NCBI GenBank assembly: GCA_965261915.1
Contig: CBDHDW010000013.1
Span: 2,790,001 to 2,854,000 of the forward strand
Source of the DNA: JAIBDK01 sp965261915
GTDB taxonomy: Bacteria > Pseudomonadota > Gammaproteobacteria > Arenicellales > Poriferihabitantaceae
Reading direction: 5' to 3'
Length of the DNA stretch: 64,000 nucleotides
Below are positions 19,527-28,451 of the stretch, in pieces (position 1 is the stretch's first letter; each line of letters starts with the position of its first letter). The notes under the pieces are model-generated. The model was not told where the DNA came from. It ran no database searches and saw only the letters and a list, made by a program, of their open reading frames with translations. A program made the translations under genes and the position numbers.

Positions 19527-19838
19527 ATGACAAAGAAAAGGCTCGCACAAATTGAACGGCGTATGACAAAGATCAAAGGTGACATAGCATTACTGGGCGC
19601 TATGCGCCCTGGATCGTTGACGAAGCAATACAAGGACCGGGAGAGTCAGACTGGGCCTTATTATCAGGTCAGCTATACACTGGATATGAAGAGCCGGACG
19701 GAGTATATTCGCAAGGAATTTGTGGGCGATATACGCGGCCAGATAAGTAACTATAAACGGTTCAAGAAGCTCAATGCACAATGGGTGGCGCTGAGTATTG
19801 AGCACTCAAAGTTATCAATGAAACTCAAGCAAGCGTAG
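19527..19838 (+). CDS. DUF6788-like small protein inside the insertion sequence
   Basis: 103 residues, basic and helical. It shows the pattern IERRMTKIKGDIALLG, MRPGSLTKQY, YYQVSYTLDMKSRTEYIRKEF and an ISNYKRFKKL helix, which I recognise as DUF6788-like. Function is unknown. Because it is inside the element's inverted ends and conserved in both copies, it is a passenger or accessory transposition gene, perhaps DNA binding. The two copies differ by Gly/Trp in SQTGPYY versus SQTWPYY. Confidence 0.75.
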   Translation: MTKKRLAQIERRMTKIKGDIALLGAMRPGSLTKQYKDRESQTGPYYQVSYTLDMKSRTEYIRKEFVGDIRGQISNYKRFKKLNAQWVALSIEHSKLSMKLKQA

Positions 19839-19866
19839 TGATTACAACGGGAAGCAAGCAAAAATC

Positions 19867-20130
19867 GTGGCCAAACTGGGCAGTAAAAAGAACCCATTGA
19901 TTTTAAGAGTTGCCGATGACTCAAAAGTCGATATGATCGCCAATACCTGTCATGAAAACGGCTGGCATTTTATTTTGGGGTTTGAACCGGACAAGGAAGA
20001 GGATCTAACGGACCTGGAAAGAAAGCTATCGCCTCCCATCCATCATGAAGCCGCAAAGATCGGGCGAAATGAACGGTGTGTCTGCGGAAGCGGGAAGAAA
20101 TACAAGAAATGTTGCGGAGCTGCCGCTTGA
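19867..20130 (+). CDS. SEC-C motif protein inside the insertion sequence
   Basis: 87 residues starting at GTG 19867, 28 bp after the DUF6788 gene. The C-terminus has the zinc-binding SEC-C motif (RCVCGSGKKYKKCC). The N-terminal half (NPLILRVADDSKVDMIANTC, then GWHFILGFEPDKEEDL) resembles small SEC-C proteins of the PBPRA1643 type. The same motif helps SecA bind partners, but here it is freestanding; a role as accessory nucleic-acid or chaperone-binding factor for the element is a guess. Confidence 0.8.
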   Translation: MAKLGSKKNPLILRVADDSKVDMIANTCHENGWHFILGFEPDKEEDLTDLERKLSPPIHHEAAKIGRNERCVCGSGKKYKKCCGAAA

Positions 20131-20310
20131 CTGGTTTCGCTAAACAGCAAATAAAACAGAGCGCAGAACTCGGTACTCTCATGTCATCTAATATAAATAG
20201 GAAAAACAGATAAATAAGATTGAATATATCGACTTTTCATATATTAACAAAACGTATTACCCTACGCTTGCAAATTCCGGGTCACTCTATCCAATTGACG
20301 AGATACGATT

Positions 20311-21435
20311 ATGAACGAATCCGAAATCACTAACCCTTATTTATTGTTGACCCCAGGGCCATTGTCCACTAGCGGTTCGGTCAGAAAATCCATGCTCCGA
20401 GATTGGTGTACCTGGGATAATGATTACAACGAAATCGTTCAATCCATTCGAGAGAAACTGGTTGAAATGTGTGGTGTCACCACCAAACATAGCTGTGTTC
20501 TCATGCAAGGCAGTGGTACGTTTAGTGTTGAATCTGTGATTGGCTCGGTGATCCCGGCACAGGGTAAGCTGTTGGTCCTGGCCAATGGCGCATATGGAAA
20601 GCGAATGGCTGAGATTGCGACTTACCTGAATATACCGGTTATGGTGTCTGACAGCGGTGAGACAAACCCGCCTGATCTGAAACAGTTATCAGATACGCTG
20701 GAAGGCAATCCGGATATTTCTCATGTGGCAGTGGTTCATTGTGAGACAACCACCGGGATGTTAAATCCTGTAAAGGAAATTGGCGACATAGCAAAAGGCC
20801 ATGGTAAGCAATATATTGTCGACGCGATGAGTAGTTTTGGCGGGATTCCCATTGCGCTTGATGATATCAAAGCGGATTTTCTCGTCAGTAGTGCAAACAA
20901 GTGTATTCAAGGTGTCCCCGGATTCGGATTTATCATCGCGACACGGGACGCTTTGCAAGCGTCTGCAGGGTGTGCGCGTTCATTGAGCCTGGATCTGTAC
21001 AGCCAATGGAAAACCATGCAAGAGGGCAAAGGCAAGTGGCGCTTTACGTCGCCAACCCACACGGTTAGAGCATTCGCCCAGGCTTTATCGGAACTCGACG
21101 CTGAGGGAGGCGTAATGGCAAGAAATGCACGATATATCAAAAATCAGAAGAGTTTGGTGGAAGGAATGCAAGCTTTGGGCTTTCAAACCCTGCTCGATGA
21201 AAAATATCAGTCGCCGATCATCACAAGCTTCCTCAGCCCGGATTGTCAGGACTACAAATTTGAAGCGTTTTACGAAAGCCTGAAGAAAAAGGGTTTTGTT
21301 ATTTATCCTGGGAAAGTCACCGGCGCAGATACATTTCGAATAGGCAATATTGGCGATGTGCATCCTGAAGACATCGATAAGTTAATTAAAGCGGTGGGTG
21401 GATCAATATTCTGGAAAGCAGATCATGCAGCATAG
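20311..21435 (+). CDS. phnW: 2-aminoethylphosphonate:pyruvate aminotransferase
   Basis: 374 residues, the usual length for PhnW. This PLP enzyme converts 2-aminoethylphosphonate and pyruvate to phosphonoacetaldehyde and alanine. It starts with LLLTPGPLSTSGSVR, typical of this class-V aminotransferase group. VVHCETTTGMLNP and YIVDAMSSFGGIP contain substrate-binding and PLP-Asp residues, and the Schiff-base Lys is in SSANKCIQGVPGFGF. The next genes encode the following steps (phnA scrap and phnY), so the pathway runs through phosphonoacetaldehyde to phosphonoacetate. It begins just beyond the right end of the 18065-20178 IS, whose insertion may have removed or changed its promoter. Confidence 0.95.
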   Translation: MNESEITNPYLLLTPGPLSTSGSVRKSMLRDWCTWDNDYNEIVQSIREKLVEMCGVTTKHSCVLMQGSGTFSVESVIGSVIPAQGKLLVLANGAYGKRMAEIATYLNIPVMVSDSGETNPPDLKQLSDTLEGNPDISHVAVVHCETTTGMLNPVKEIGDIAKGHGKQYIVDAMSSFGGIPIALDDIKADFLVSSANKCIQGVPGFGFIIATRDALQASAGCARSLSLDLYSQWKTMQEGKGKWRFTSPTHTVRAFAQALSELDAEGGVMARNARYIKNQKSLVEGMQALGFQTLLDEKYQSPIITSFLSPDCQDYKFEAFYESLKKKGFVIYPGKVTGADTFRIGNIGDVHPEDIDKLIKAVGGSIFWKADHAA

Positions 21436-21647
21436 CGAAGCCAAATAACCTTTCCATTGTGACCGGCGTTCCACCCGAGGTTCACGGCATTTGCGGGGAC
21501 TTTTACTATGACCGAATAAACAATTGTGAAGACATGATGAATGCGCCGGATTTATTAAGAGCGCCGACTATTTTCAGTGCATTTCAAGACGCTGGAGCCA
21601 AAATTGCAGTCATAACAGCGAAAGATAAAGAAGAGACAAGACAATGA
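21435..21647 (+). pseudogene. phnA: Phosphonoacetate hydrolase remnant
   Basis: The frame from 21435 reads KPNNLSIVTGVPPEVHGICG, MMNAPDLLRAPTIF and AGAKIAVITAKDK, then stops. It corresponds to the region of phosphonoacetate hydrolase (alkaline-phosphatase superfamily) that includes the N-N-x-S-I-V-T-G and H-G-I metal/substrate segment. The full enzyme is about 400 residues; only about 70 remain, with both ends missing. Its stop overlaps the phnY start as ATGA. Loss of this step would leave phosphonoacetate uncleaved unless another copy exists elsewhere. Confidence 0.85.
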
Positions 21648-23095
21648 ACAAACCGACAGAAATCAAAAAACCCTCAAACGATCAATTAATGCGTATCGCA
21701 GGCGAAGCTGTTGATGGTCATTCCGCTGGTCGTGTGGAAGTTTTTAACCCTTATGACAATTCATTGGTTGGTACGGTGCCAAGAGCAAGCCGTGACCAGG
21801 TGGCAAAAGCGTTTGAGGTGGCTGCGGCATACAAGCCCAAATTAACCCGCTATGAACGACAGCAAATTCTGACCAGAATTGGCCACGCACTGGTTCAGCG
21901 AAAGGAGGAGATTTCCGACCTGATTACCGCTGAATGCGGTATTTCGAAAAAGGATTCAATTTATGAAGTCGGTCGTGCTTTCGATGTGTATAGCCTTGCC
22001 GGTCAATTGTGTATTCTTGATGATGGTGAAGTGTTTTCATGTGACTTAACACCGCACGGTAAACAAAGGAAAATTTTCACGCAGCGAGAGCCGTTAAACG
22101 CAATTTCGGCAATTACCCCATTCAACCACCCGTTGAATATGATTTCCCACAAAATTGCCCCGGCGATTGCCACTAACAATTGTATGGTAGCAAAGCCAAC
22201 TGAATTGACGCCGCTAACGGCGATCTTATTGGCAGATATCATTTATGACTGTGGGCTGCCGCCCGAAATGCTATCCATCGTCACGGGATATCCAGAAGAT
22301 ATCGGCGATGAGATGATTACAAACCCAAACATCGACCTCATTACGTTCACTGGTGGCGTAGCGGTCGGAAAATACATAGCCAATACCGCCGGATATCGAA
22401 GGACTGTGCTTGAACTTGGTGGCAATGCGCCGCTCATCGTAATGGAGGATGCTGATTTAGACAAAGCGGCTGAGTTGGCAGTCGCTGGAGGCACAAAAAA
22501 TTCGGGTCAAAGGTGCACTGCTGTAAAGCGGGTTCTTTGCGTAGACAGTGTTGCAGATGAGTTTTCTGGACGCGTGGCTGAAAAGACGGCAAAGCTCAAA
22601 TATGGAAATCCAATGGATCCTGAAACAGATGTAGGAACGGTCATTCATGAAGCAGCAGCGAAGTTGTTTGAAGCCAGAGTCAGCGATGCCATAGAGAAGG
22701 GGGCGAAGCTGTTGTATGGTCATCACAGGGAAGGGGCAGTGTATTCACCGACCGTGCTGGATCATGTGCCTGCAGATTGTGAGTTGGTTGTCGAAGAAAC
22801 TTTTGGCCCGCCAATACCGATTATTCGGGTTAAGGATATTGATCATGCAATACAGGTATCAAATTCAACCGCATTTGGTTTGTCGTCAGGTGTTTGTACG
22901 AATCGCATGGACTACATTACCCGATTTATCAAAGAGCTGGAAACGGGCACGGTTAATATTTGGGAAGTGCCGGGATATAGAATCGAAATGTCGCCGTTTG
23001 GTGGGATAAAGGATTCTGGATTGGGTTACAAAGAAGGCGTAATAGAAGCCATGAAAAGTTATACAAACGTTAAGACATTTTCATTGCCGTGGTAG
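21644..23095 (+). CDS. phnY: Phosphonoacetaldehyde dehydrogenase
   Basis: 483 residues, an aldehyde-dehydrogenase family enzyme that would oxidise phosphonoacetaldehyde to phosphonoacetate with NAD+. Visible motifs are the Rossmann segment FTGGVAVGKYI, the catalytic Glu in VLELGGNAP, the catalytic Cys in KNSGQRCTAVKR, and EETFGPPIPII. The C-terminal RIEMSPFGGIKDSGLGYKEG is typical of PhnY. It overlaps the phnA remnant by four bases (ATGA). A hairpin terminator follows at 23104-23125. Confidence 0.92.
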   Translation: MNKPTEIKKPSNDQLMRIAGEAVDGHSAGRVEVFNPYDNSLVGTVPRASRDQVAKAFEVAAAYKPKLTRYERQQILTRIGHALVQRKEEISDLITAECGISKKDSIYEVGRAFDVYSLAGQLCILDDGEVFSCDLTPHGKQRKIFTQREPLNAISAITPFNHPLNMISHKIAPAIATNNCMVAKPTELTPLTAILLADIIYDCGLPPEMLSIVTGYPEDIGDEMITNPNIDLITFTGGVAVGKYIANTAGYRRTVLELGGNAPLIVMEDADLDKAAELAVAGGTKNSGQRCTAVKRVLCVDSVADEFSGRVAEKTAKLKYGNPMDPETDVGTVIHEAAAKLFEARVSDAIEKGAKLLYGHHREGAVYSPTVLDHVPADCELVVEETFGPPIPIIRVKDIDHAIQVSNSTAFGLSSGVCTNRMDYITRFIKELETGTVNIWEVPGYRIEMSPFGGIKDSGLGYKEGVIEAMKSYTNVKTFSLPW

Positions 23096-23103
23096 AAACA
23101 AAG

Positions 23104-23133
23104 CAGCGGCAATACGCTGCCGCTGTTTATATT
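23104..23133 (+). terminator. Rho-independent-like terminator after phnY
   Basis: CAGCGGCA (23104-23111), loop atacgc, TGCCGCTG (23118-23125): a perfect 8-bp stem followed by TTTATATT. It lies 8 bp after the phnY stop and would end the phnW-phnY transcript. Confidence 0.8.
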
Positions 23134-23230
23134 GCGAGCGGGTTCTGGTTCTACAGAGGATCGGATATGAGGCGCTTGCCGAGAACAAACCTCTATTCGT
23201 AATTGCAGTCCAGGAGGTTCTCAATTAACA

Positions 23231-24136
23231 TTGGAAAATTCACTCCACTTAATAGCTGTATTGCCTGTTTTAGCATCACAATTAAGATCATTTCACGCGG
23301 TTGCGACCCACGGTAGTTTTACGCGGGCGGCGAAAGTGCTGCACATATCCCAACCCACGATCTCTGAGCAGGTTAAAGAGTTAGAGGAGAGGTACGGTAC
23401 GGTATTGTTTATACGGCGCTATAGAAAGCTGGAGCTGACGGAAATTGGTAAAAAAATATTTGAGAAAACCCAGCGACTCAATAATGCACAACATGAAATA
23501 GAGCAAATATTAAAATCTGCACAAGGGCTATCTTCTGGTGAGTTGCGTATCGCAGCTGATTCTCCCTATATCGTTAGCCCCATCATGGCAGATTTTCAAT
23601 TGTTGTATCCCAATATACAGTTGTTAGTTAAATACGGAAATTCAAAACAGCTGACTAAATGGCTGAAATCCAAAGAGTGCGAGGTTGCATTTTTGCCCAA
23701 TGTTATTCCGAACGATAACAAGCTGTATTCAATACGACTCGAACCTCAGAAGCTGGTGACCTTTGTTAATAAACACCATCACTGGGCTTCAAGACAATCT
23801 GTAAAATTAGAGGAAGTTGTCAAAGAGAGATTAATTCTGCGAGAAAAAGGCTCACGAACCAGATCAATATTCGAAGACGCGGCCGCTAAAGCGAATATAG
23901 AAATAAAAAACTATATGGAAATCGAAGGAAGAGAGGGAGTTCGAGAAGCGGTTGCGTCTGGTCTTGGAATTGGTATTGTCGCCGAACTGGAACTGATGAT
24001 TGATTCGCGATTAAAGACTTTACCGGTGAGCAATGCACGGTTAATTCACGAAGACTATGTTGTTTGCCTGCAGTCATCAAAATCCACCAGCCTGGTCGAA
24101 GCGTTCTTTGAAATTGTAAAATCCAAGCGAAAATAG
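23231..24136 (+). CDS. LysR-family regulator next to the phosphonate genes
   Basis: 301 residues from TTG 23231. A strong AGGAGG at 23212-23217 lies 13 bases upstream, a slightly long spacing. The N-terminal winged helix is clear (LRSFHAVATHGSFTRAAKVL, then ISQPTISEQVKELEERYG). It is followed by a LysR substrate-binding fold (GELRIAADSPYIVSPIMADF, GIGIVAELEL). It lies downstream of phnY in the same direction but behind a terminator, so it has its own promoter. Control of the phn genes by 2-aminoethylphosphonate or a related inducer is the natural inference. Confidence 0.85.
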   Translation: MENSLHLIAVLPVLASQLRSFHAVATHGSFTRAAKVLHISQPTISEQVKELEERYGTVLFIRRYRKLELTEIGKKIFEKTQRLNNAQHEIEQILKSAQGLSSGELRIAADSPYIVSPIMADFQLLYPNIQLLVKYGNSKQLTKWLKSKECEVAFLPNVIPNDNKLYSIRLEPQKLVTFVNKHHHWASRQSVKLEEVVKERLILREKGSRTRSIFEDAAAKANIEIKNYMEIEGREGVREAVASGLGIGIVAELELMIDSRLKTLPVSNARLIHEDYVVCLQSSKSTSLVEAFFEIVKSKRK

Positions 24137-24155
24137 AGCAAGCAAACATTATTCT

Positions 24156-24523
24156 TTCAAGACCTGCCAGGTTCCCACTATGGCCGTTCCCACCGTCGTT
24201 CCCCCCTGTTTGAATATGTTGCCGATTGTTTGGCGCAGGGGCAACAGCCGCAACAGCAACAGATTGATGAAGAGCAAAAAGTTTCCGCTGCAATCGGGTA
24301 TATCGAAAATGCTTATGCTTATGCTTGGGCATTGGCATTCGATTATGCCGATAAATCTCAGTGCGCCCGATTTTGGTATGTATCAGAAATAAAATCCGCC
24401 CGCCGTGAAGCGGCTCAACGCTTGCAAACCATCGAACAACATATCGAACAGGGCAAACAGATTCTGCAGAAAACGCCAGTTTGGGGTACAACATTGCTTT
24501 GGCGGAGTCATCCAAAAGCGTAA
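24156..24523 (+). pseudogene. Unrecognised protein fragment
   Basis: An open stretch reading HYGRSHRRSPLFEYVADCLA, a Gln-rich GQQPQQQQIDEEQ linker, a helical part (AAIGYIENAYAYAWALAFDY) and a coiled-coil-like end (RLQTIEQHIEQGKQIL). No clear start codon or ribosome site is seen. It overlaps the trypsin-like fragment in another frame, so both look like pieces of one or two broken genes. No family recognised. Confidence 0.4.
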
Positions 24524-24795
24524 ACATTGCCGAGCAGGTTTTTGAAAAATCCTGGCGGTCGGTGGTTATGGTCGTGAGCGAAGACAGACAGGGTAGCGGG
24601 GTGATTGTGCGCCCTAATGTGGTTGCCACCAACTGCCATGTGGTTGAGGATGGCGATATTACCGTGTATAAAGCCAATAATCGTCGAGTCGATACGACAA
24701 TAGTCTTTACGGCAGTCATCCGCCCGGTTACTCTGGCTTCTCGTGTGCTATATGAACATCATTGCAACTTGCAGCCACATCATTCCGTTCGATAA
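24481..24795 (+). pseudogene. Trypsin-like (S1C) protease N-terminal fragment
   Basis: Residues SWRSVVMVVSEDRQGSGVI and VVATNCHVVEDGDITVYKA match the first strands and the catalytic His (TNCHVV) of trypsin-like bacterial proteases. The Asp and Ser segments are absent: the frame soon loses similarity and ends at 24795, just before the methyltransferase gene. It is a remnant, probably cut by a deletion. Confidence 0.65.
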
Positions 24796-24826
24796 AATGG
24801 CGCTTTAAAACCACTCGGCGCACACA

Positions 24827-25519
24827 ATGATCCAGACCAACCTGGGCACGACTACCGACGTTAAAGCGTTGAGAAAAATTTTCGATCCTGATGGGTTGCG
24901 TCTGGTGGATGTGGGTTGTGGTAGTGGTGATCTGGCACGAAAGCTCGCTTACGTTGGCGCGACGGTTGTTGGTGTTGAACCTGATGCAGTTCAAGCGGCA
25001 AAAAATGCCCAGGCTGATCCGGTTACCAATGTCAGCTTTCATGCGTCGCGGGCCAGTAAATTGCCTCTGGAAGACCGCTCGGTCGATGGTGTGATGTTTA
25101 GCTTATCACTCCACCATATACCCCAGAGTGAAATGCAGTCGTCCATTGATGAGGCGTTTCGGGTAGTTACATCTAATGGGTTTTTCGCAGCAATCGAGCC
25201 GATGCTCGAAGGTTCTTACAACGATGCCATTGAACTGTTTCATGATGAAACCGAGGTGCGTCTACAAGCAATTCAAGCATTAAAAGATTTTGCGCAGCCC
25301 CGCTATTCCGGTTGGCAACAATATTATTACACCACTGAAACGACATACCATAACTTCGAAGACTTCGCGAGCTACCATATCGAAATGTCTCACTCTGCAC
25401 TGAACCCCGATCTCATTCAATCTGAGGCTGTGCGTAAACGATTCGAATCAACGCGAGAAGGGGATTCGTACGTATTAAGACAACCGATGCGAATCGATTT
25501 TTTTACTGACCCTCGATAA
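24827..25519 (+). CDS. Class I SAM-dependent methyltransferase
   Basis: 230 residues with the complete small-molecule methyltransferase core: LRLVDVGCGSGDLARKLA (motif I) near residue 25, VVGVEPDAVQAAKNAQ (acidic motif II), SVDGVMFSLSLHHIP (motif IV) and AFRVVTSNGFFAAIEP. It resembles Methyltransf_11 proteins such as those acting on quinone or biotin precursors, but the substrate cannot be told. It stands alone between a protease fragment and a 390-bp gene-free stretch. Confidence 0.8.
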   Translation: MIQTNLGTTTDVKALRKIFDPDGLRLVDVGCGSGDLARKLAYVGATVVGVEPDAVQAAKNAQADPVTNVSFHASRASKLPLEDRSVDGVMFSLSLHHIPQSEMQSSIDEAFRVVTSNGFFAAIEPMLEGSYNDAIELFHDETEVRLQAIQALKDFAQPRYSGWQQYYYTTETTYHNFEDFASYHIEMSHSALNPDLIQSEAVRKRFESTREGDSYVLRQPMRIDFFTDPR

Positions 25520-25909
25520 GGTAGCGGTAAAGTGGAGATCAGGTGCTGTCGTATGGTGATTTCTTCATCCGGTCACGTCGATCAGACAGGATTGGGTTTA
25601 TGCATAATTACCCGACATCCCTGTCGCAAGTGCCCCTGTGTTATTGGATGAGACATAACGTGAATCACCGCTAACGTTTCATCTGTGCAGATTAGCCATG
25701 GCGAAAGTCAATCTCGCCCGAGGAGCTATACCCTGAAAAAGTTAATTGAGTATTCGATTAATATAGTGGTCACTTTTTTAACTCTTCCTGTACTTTTGTT
25801 TCTACTGCCAACGCTTTTATTTTGAGAGGCGCAAAGATCGTTTTTGCAGATTGCTAGATTGCTAGATTGCTATCGCACCCATCCGAATATCAATCCAGAA
25901 GAAATGGGT
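25520..25909. other. Gene-free stretch, 390 bp
   Basis: Nothing firm. A GAGGAG at about 25718-25723 precedes a possible 30-residue hydrophobic peptide (25734-25826: KKLIEYSINIVVTFLTLP, then LLFLLPTLLF), but it would need a CTG start, so I do not call it a gene. A short tandem repeat (ttgctagattgctagattgc) lies near 25851-25871. Confidence 0.3.
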
Positions 25910-27388
25910 CTAAACGATCGTCTTCATCCCGGTCATATAGCCGCGCAGTTTTTTACCGACAATTTCCACGGAGTGATTGCGAAGCGCATCGTTGATTTGT
26001 ACTAGCTGTCGGTTATCGACACCGCTGTCTTTTGTATCCAGGCCTCTGCCAATCACATCGGCGCCAACAGAAGGCATAAACGCTTTTTCAAGAAATGGAC
26101 GAGCGGTGTGATCGAATAAGTAACAACCGTATTCCGCAGTATCCGAAATTACCACGTTCATCTCGTAGAGCTTTTTACGCGCAACGAGGTTGGCAATTAA
26201 CGGTGTTTCATGGAGTGATTCATAGTACGCAGATTGTTCGATGATGCCGGCTTCAACCATGGTTTCGTAGGCAAGCTCAACACCGGCACGAACGAATGCC
26301 ACCATCAAAATACCATTGTCGAAGTATTCCTGCTCCGGGATTTCGTCCGCGCTGCATTCCTGATTTTCGAATGCGGTTTCTGCCGTAGCGGCACGCCAGC
26401 GCAGCAAGTCGGCATCGTCATTATCCCAGTCGGCCATCATTGTGCTGGAAAAATGCCCCGACATGATATCGTCCTGGTGTTTTTGAAACAGAGGTCTAAG
26501 TAAATCTTTGAGTTGTTCCGAAAGTTCGAAAGCACGTACTTTCGCGGGATTGCTGAGCCGGTCCATCATATTGGTTACACCGCCGTGTTTCAGGGCTTCG
26601 GTAACCGTTTCCCAACCGAACTGAACCAGCTTTGCAGCGTATGCAGGATCAACGCCTTCTTCAATCATCTTGTTAAAACACAAAATGGATCCAGTTTGTA
26701 ATGTGCCACACAAGATAGTCTGTTCGCCCATTAAATCTGATTTTACTTCGGCGATTGGTGACGATTGTAAAACACCGGCTCGATGCCCGCCGGTTCCCAC
26801 GGCGAGTGCCTTGGCGATTTTCAAACCATCTGAATTAGGATCGTTTTCGCGGTGTACTGCGATCAGTGTAGGCACACCAAATCCACGAACGTATTCTGCT
26901 CGTACTTCAGAACCCGGGCATTTCGGACACATCATTACAACGCTAATTTCCGGATTCACTTTCATGCCTTCTTCAACCAGATTGAAACCGTGCGCGTAGT
27001 CTAACGTGGACCCGGCCTTCATCATTGGCATGATGGCGCTCACCACTGCGGTGTGTTGCTTGTCTGGTGTGAGATTCATAACAATATCTGCGTCTGGAAT
27101 CAGCTCCTCATAGGTGCCGACGTTAAAGCCATTTTCGGTCGCATTTTTCCACGACTGACGTTTCTCAGCGATGGCTTCTGCGCGAAGCGTGTAGCTCACG
27201 TTCAAACCGGAATCGCGTAGGTTCAAGCCCTGGTTTAATCCCTGAGCGCCGCAACCGACAATGACGATTTTTTTCTGCCGGATATAGTCAACACCTTCAG
27301 AGAATTCACCGGGCTCCATGAATCGGCATTTAGCCAGCTCTTCCAGCTGGACTCGGAGTGGCAGGGTATTAAAATAGTTTTCACGCAT
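25910..27388 (-). CDS. ilvC: Ketol-acid reductoisomerase, long (class II) form
   Basis: 492 residues from the ATG at 27388-27386, which has GGAG about nine bases upstream; the frame is open further but that part has no similarity. It catalyses the isomeroreduction step of valine and isoleucine synthesis with NADPH. The Rossmann signature is VIVGCGAQGLNQGLNLRDSG, followed by SYTLRAEAIAEKRQSW, DIVMNLTPDKQH and YAHGFNLVEEGM. Two repeated C-terminal domains are present, as in the enterobacterial form (491 residues). Divergent from ilvY. Confidence 0.97.
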   Translation of the reverse strand: MRENYFNTLPLRVQLEELAKCRFMEPGEFSEGVDYIRQKKIVIVGCGAQGLNQGLNLRDSGLNVSYTLRAEAIAEKRQSWKNATENGFNVGTYEELIPDADIVMNLTPDKQHTAVVSAIMPMMKAGSTLDYAHGFNLVEEGMKVNPEISVVMMCPKCPGSEVRAEYVRGFGVPTLIAVHRENDPNSDGLKIAKALAVGTGGHRAGVLQSSPIAEVKSDLMGEQTILCGTLQTGSILCFNKMIEEGVDPAYAAKLVQFGWETVTEALKHGGVTNMMDRLSNPAKVRAFELSEQLKDLLRPLFQKHQDDIMSGHFSSTMMADWDNDDADLLRWRAATAETAFENQECSADEIPEQEYFDNGILMVAFVRAGVELAYETMVEAGIIEQSAYYESLHETPLIANLVARKKLYEMNVVISDTAEYGCYLFDHTARPFLEKAFMPSVGADVIGRGLDTKDSGVDNRQLVQINDALRNHSVEIVGKKLRGYMTGMKTIV

Positions 27389-27504
27389 TGTATTGCTCCA
27401 ATGAAGGCAGATTTCGGTAGGGTGTGAATGATAAAGGTTTTCTTTGTTGCGTATATTGATATATTTGATATACTGTATTGCGTAAATCGCAACAACCAAC
27501 CGAA
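27389..27504. promoter_or_regulatory. ilvC-ilvY divergent control region
   Basis: 116 bp between the two start codons. TTGCGTAAATCGCAA (27478-27492) is an inverted repeat containing a LysR T-N11-A box. TTGCGTATATTG at 27447-27458 looks like a second, less symmetrical half-site, followed by the palindromic ATATATTTGATATAC stretch. The paired-operator arrangement fits IlvY control in enterobacteria, where acetolactate-bound IlvY activates ilvC and represses itself. Confidence 0.65.
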
Positions 27505-28416
27505 ATGGAAATCAGAGATTGCGAGGTATTCTTAAAACTCAGCGAAACCCTGCATTTTGGGCAAACCGCGGCGGCCTGCAATCTTAGTCCATCAGCGGTG
27601 AGTCGTTTGGTTCAGCGCCTGGAGCAATTCGTCGGTCAGAAATTACTGCAACGCGATAATCGACAAGTACATTTAACTCCAGCCGGCCGACACTTTCAGA
27701 ATTATGCCCGCAAGACGGTAGACGACTGGCAGCAGCTGCGGACAGATTTGTCACAAAATGAAGCGACTTTGAGTGGCGAAGTCAGTGTATTTGGTTCGGT
27801 GACTGCGAGTTACAGTATATTGACGCAGATATTGCCAACTATGCGGGAAAATCATCCGGGTATTGAGATTAAGCTGCGCACCGGTGATCAGGCTGACGGT
27901 GTTGAACGCGTTCTCGATGGGAAGGAGGATAGCGCTATTATTGCGATACCGGATAATTTTCCGGACAAATTGTCTTTTCTGCCTTTGCAATCAACGCCGC
28001 TGAAACTGATTGCTCCGAATATGCCAAGTGCCTCAACTCGAATTCTGGATCGGATACTATCAAAAGAATCCGAACCAGACTGGAGCAAAATCCCGTTTGT
28101 CCTTGCCGAGCGCGGTTTGGCACGGGAGCGCTTGCTTCAACGCTTGCAGAAGCTTGACAGCAAACCGACAATATATGCGCAGGTTGCGGGTCACGAAGCG
28201 GTTGTTTCCATGGTTAGTCTTGGTTTCGGAATTGCTTTGGTGCCTGAGTTAGTCATCGAACACAGCCCTCAGCGAAAAAATGTCCGGGTTTTGCCCTGGT
28301 TTACGGATTTGCCTGCATTTCAACTCGGCCTATGTGCGATGTACGAAAGGCTTGATGATCCGCTGTTGAATGCCCTGTGGCAATGTGTTCAACAGTCTCA
28401 ATCTCCAACCCAGTAA
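27505..28416 (+). CDS. ilvY: LysR-family activator of ilvC
   Basis: 303 residues from ATG 27505 (the frame is open to TTG 27478, but that would overlap the operator). The N-terminal helix-turn-helix reads FLKLSETLHFGQTAAACNLS, PSAVSRLVQRLEQFVG. The effector domain (SGEVSVFGSVTASYSILTQI, HEAVVSMVSLGFGIALVPEL) has the IlvY length and pattern. Its position opposite ilvC is diagnostic. Confidence 0.92.
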   Translation: MEIRDCEVFLKLSETLHFGQTAAACNLSPSAVSRLVQRLEQFVGQKLLQRDNRQVHLTPAGRHFQNYARKTVDDWQQLRTDLSQNEATLSGEVSVFGSVTASYSILTQILPTMRENHPGIEIKLRTGDQADGVERVLDGKEDSAIIAIPDNFPDKLSFLPLQSTPLKLIAPNMPSASTRILDRILSKESEPDWSKIPFVLAERGLARERLLQRLQKLDSKPTIYAQVAGHEAVVSMVSLGFGIALVPELVIEHSPQRKNVRVLPWFTDLPAFQLGLCAMYERLDDPLLNALWQCVQQSQSPTQ

Positions 28417-28451
28417 AGTTTCCCGGTTACTGTGGTAAATTTTGTTCACCT

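Larger units (their letters stand above)
18065..20178. mobile_element. Insertion sequence carrying DUF6788 and SEC-C genes, copy 1
   Basis: About 2.1 kb bounded by GAGTACCGAGTT (18065-18076) and its inverse AACTCGGTACTC ending at 20178. TCAT sits directly outside both ends (18061-18064 and 20179-20182), consistent with a 4-bp target duplication. It holds a transposase gene on the minus strand and two short genes diverging from it on the plus strand. A nearly identical inverted copy at 36057-39719 confirms the limits, because similarity stops at the same points. Confidence 0.9.

Noticed and set aside
24728..25042. Minus-strand frame over the methyltransferase start
   Set aside because: It overlaps clear methyltransferase coding sequence on the other strand and shows no similarity.
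25734..25826. Hydrophobic 30-residue peptide
   Set aside because: Needs a CTG start; no conservation evidence available, so kept only as a note.
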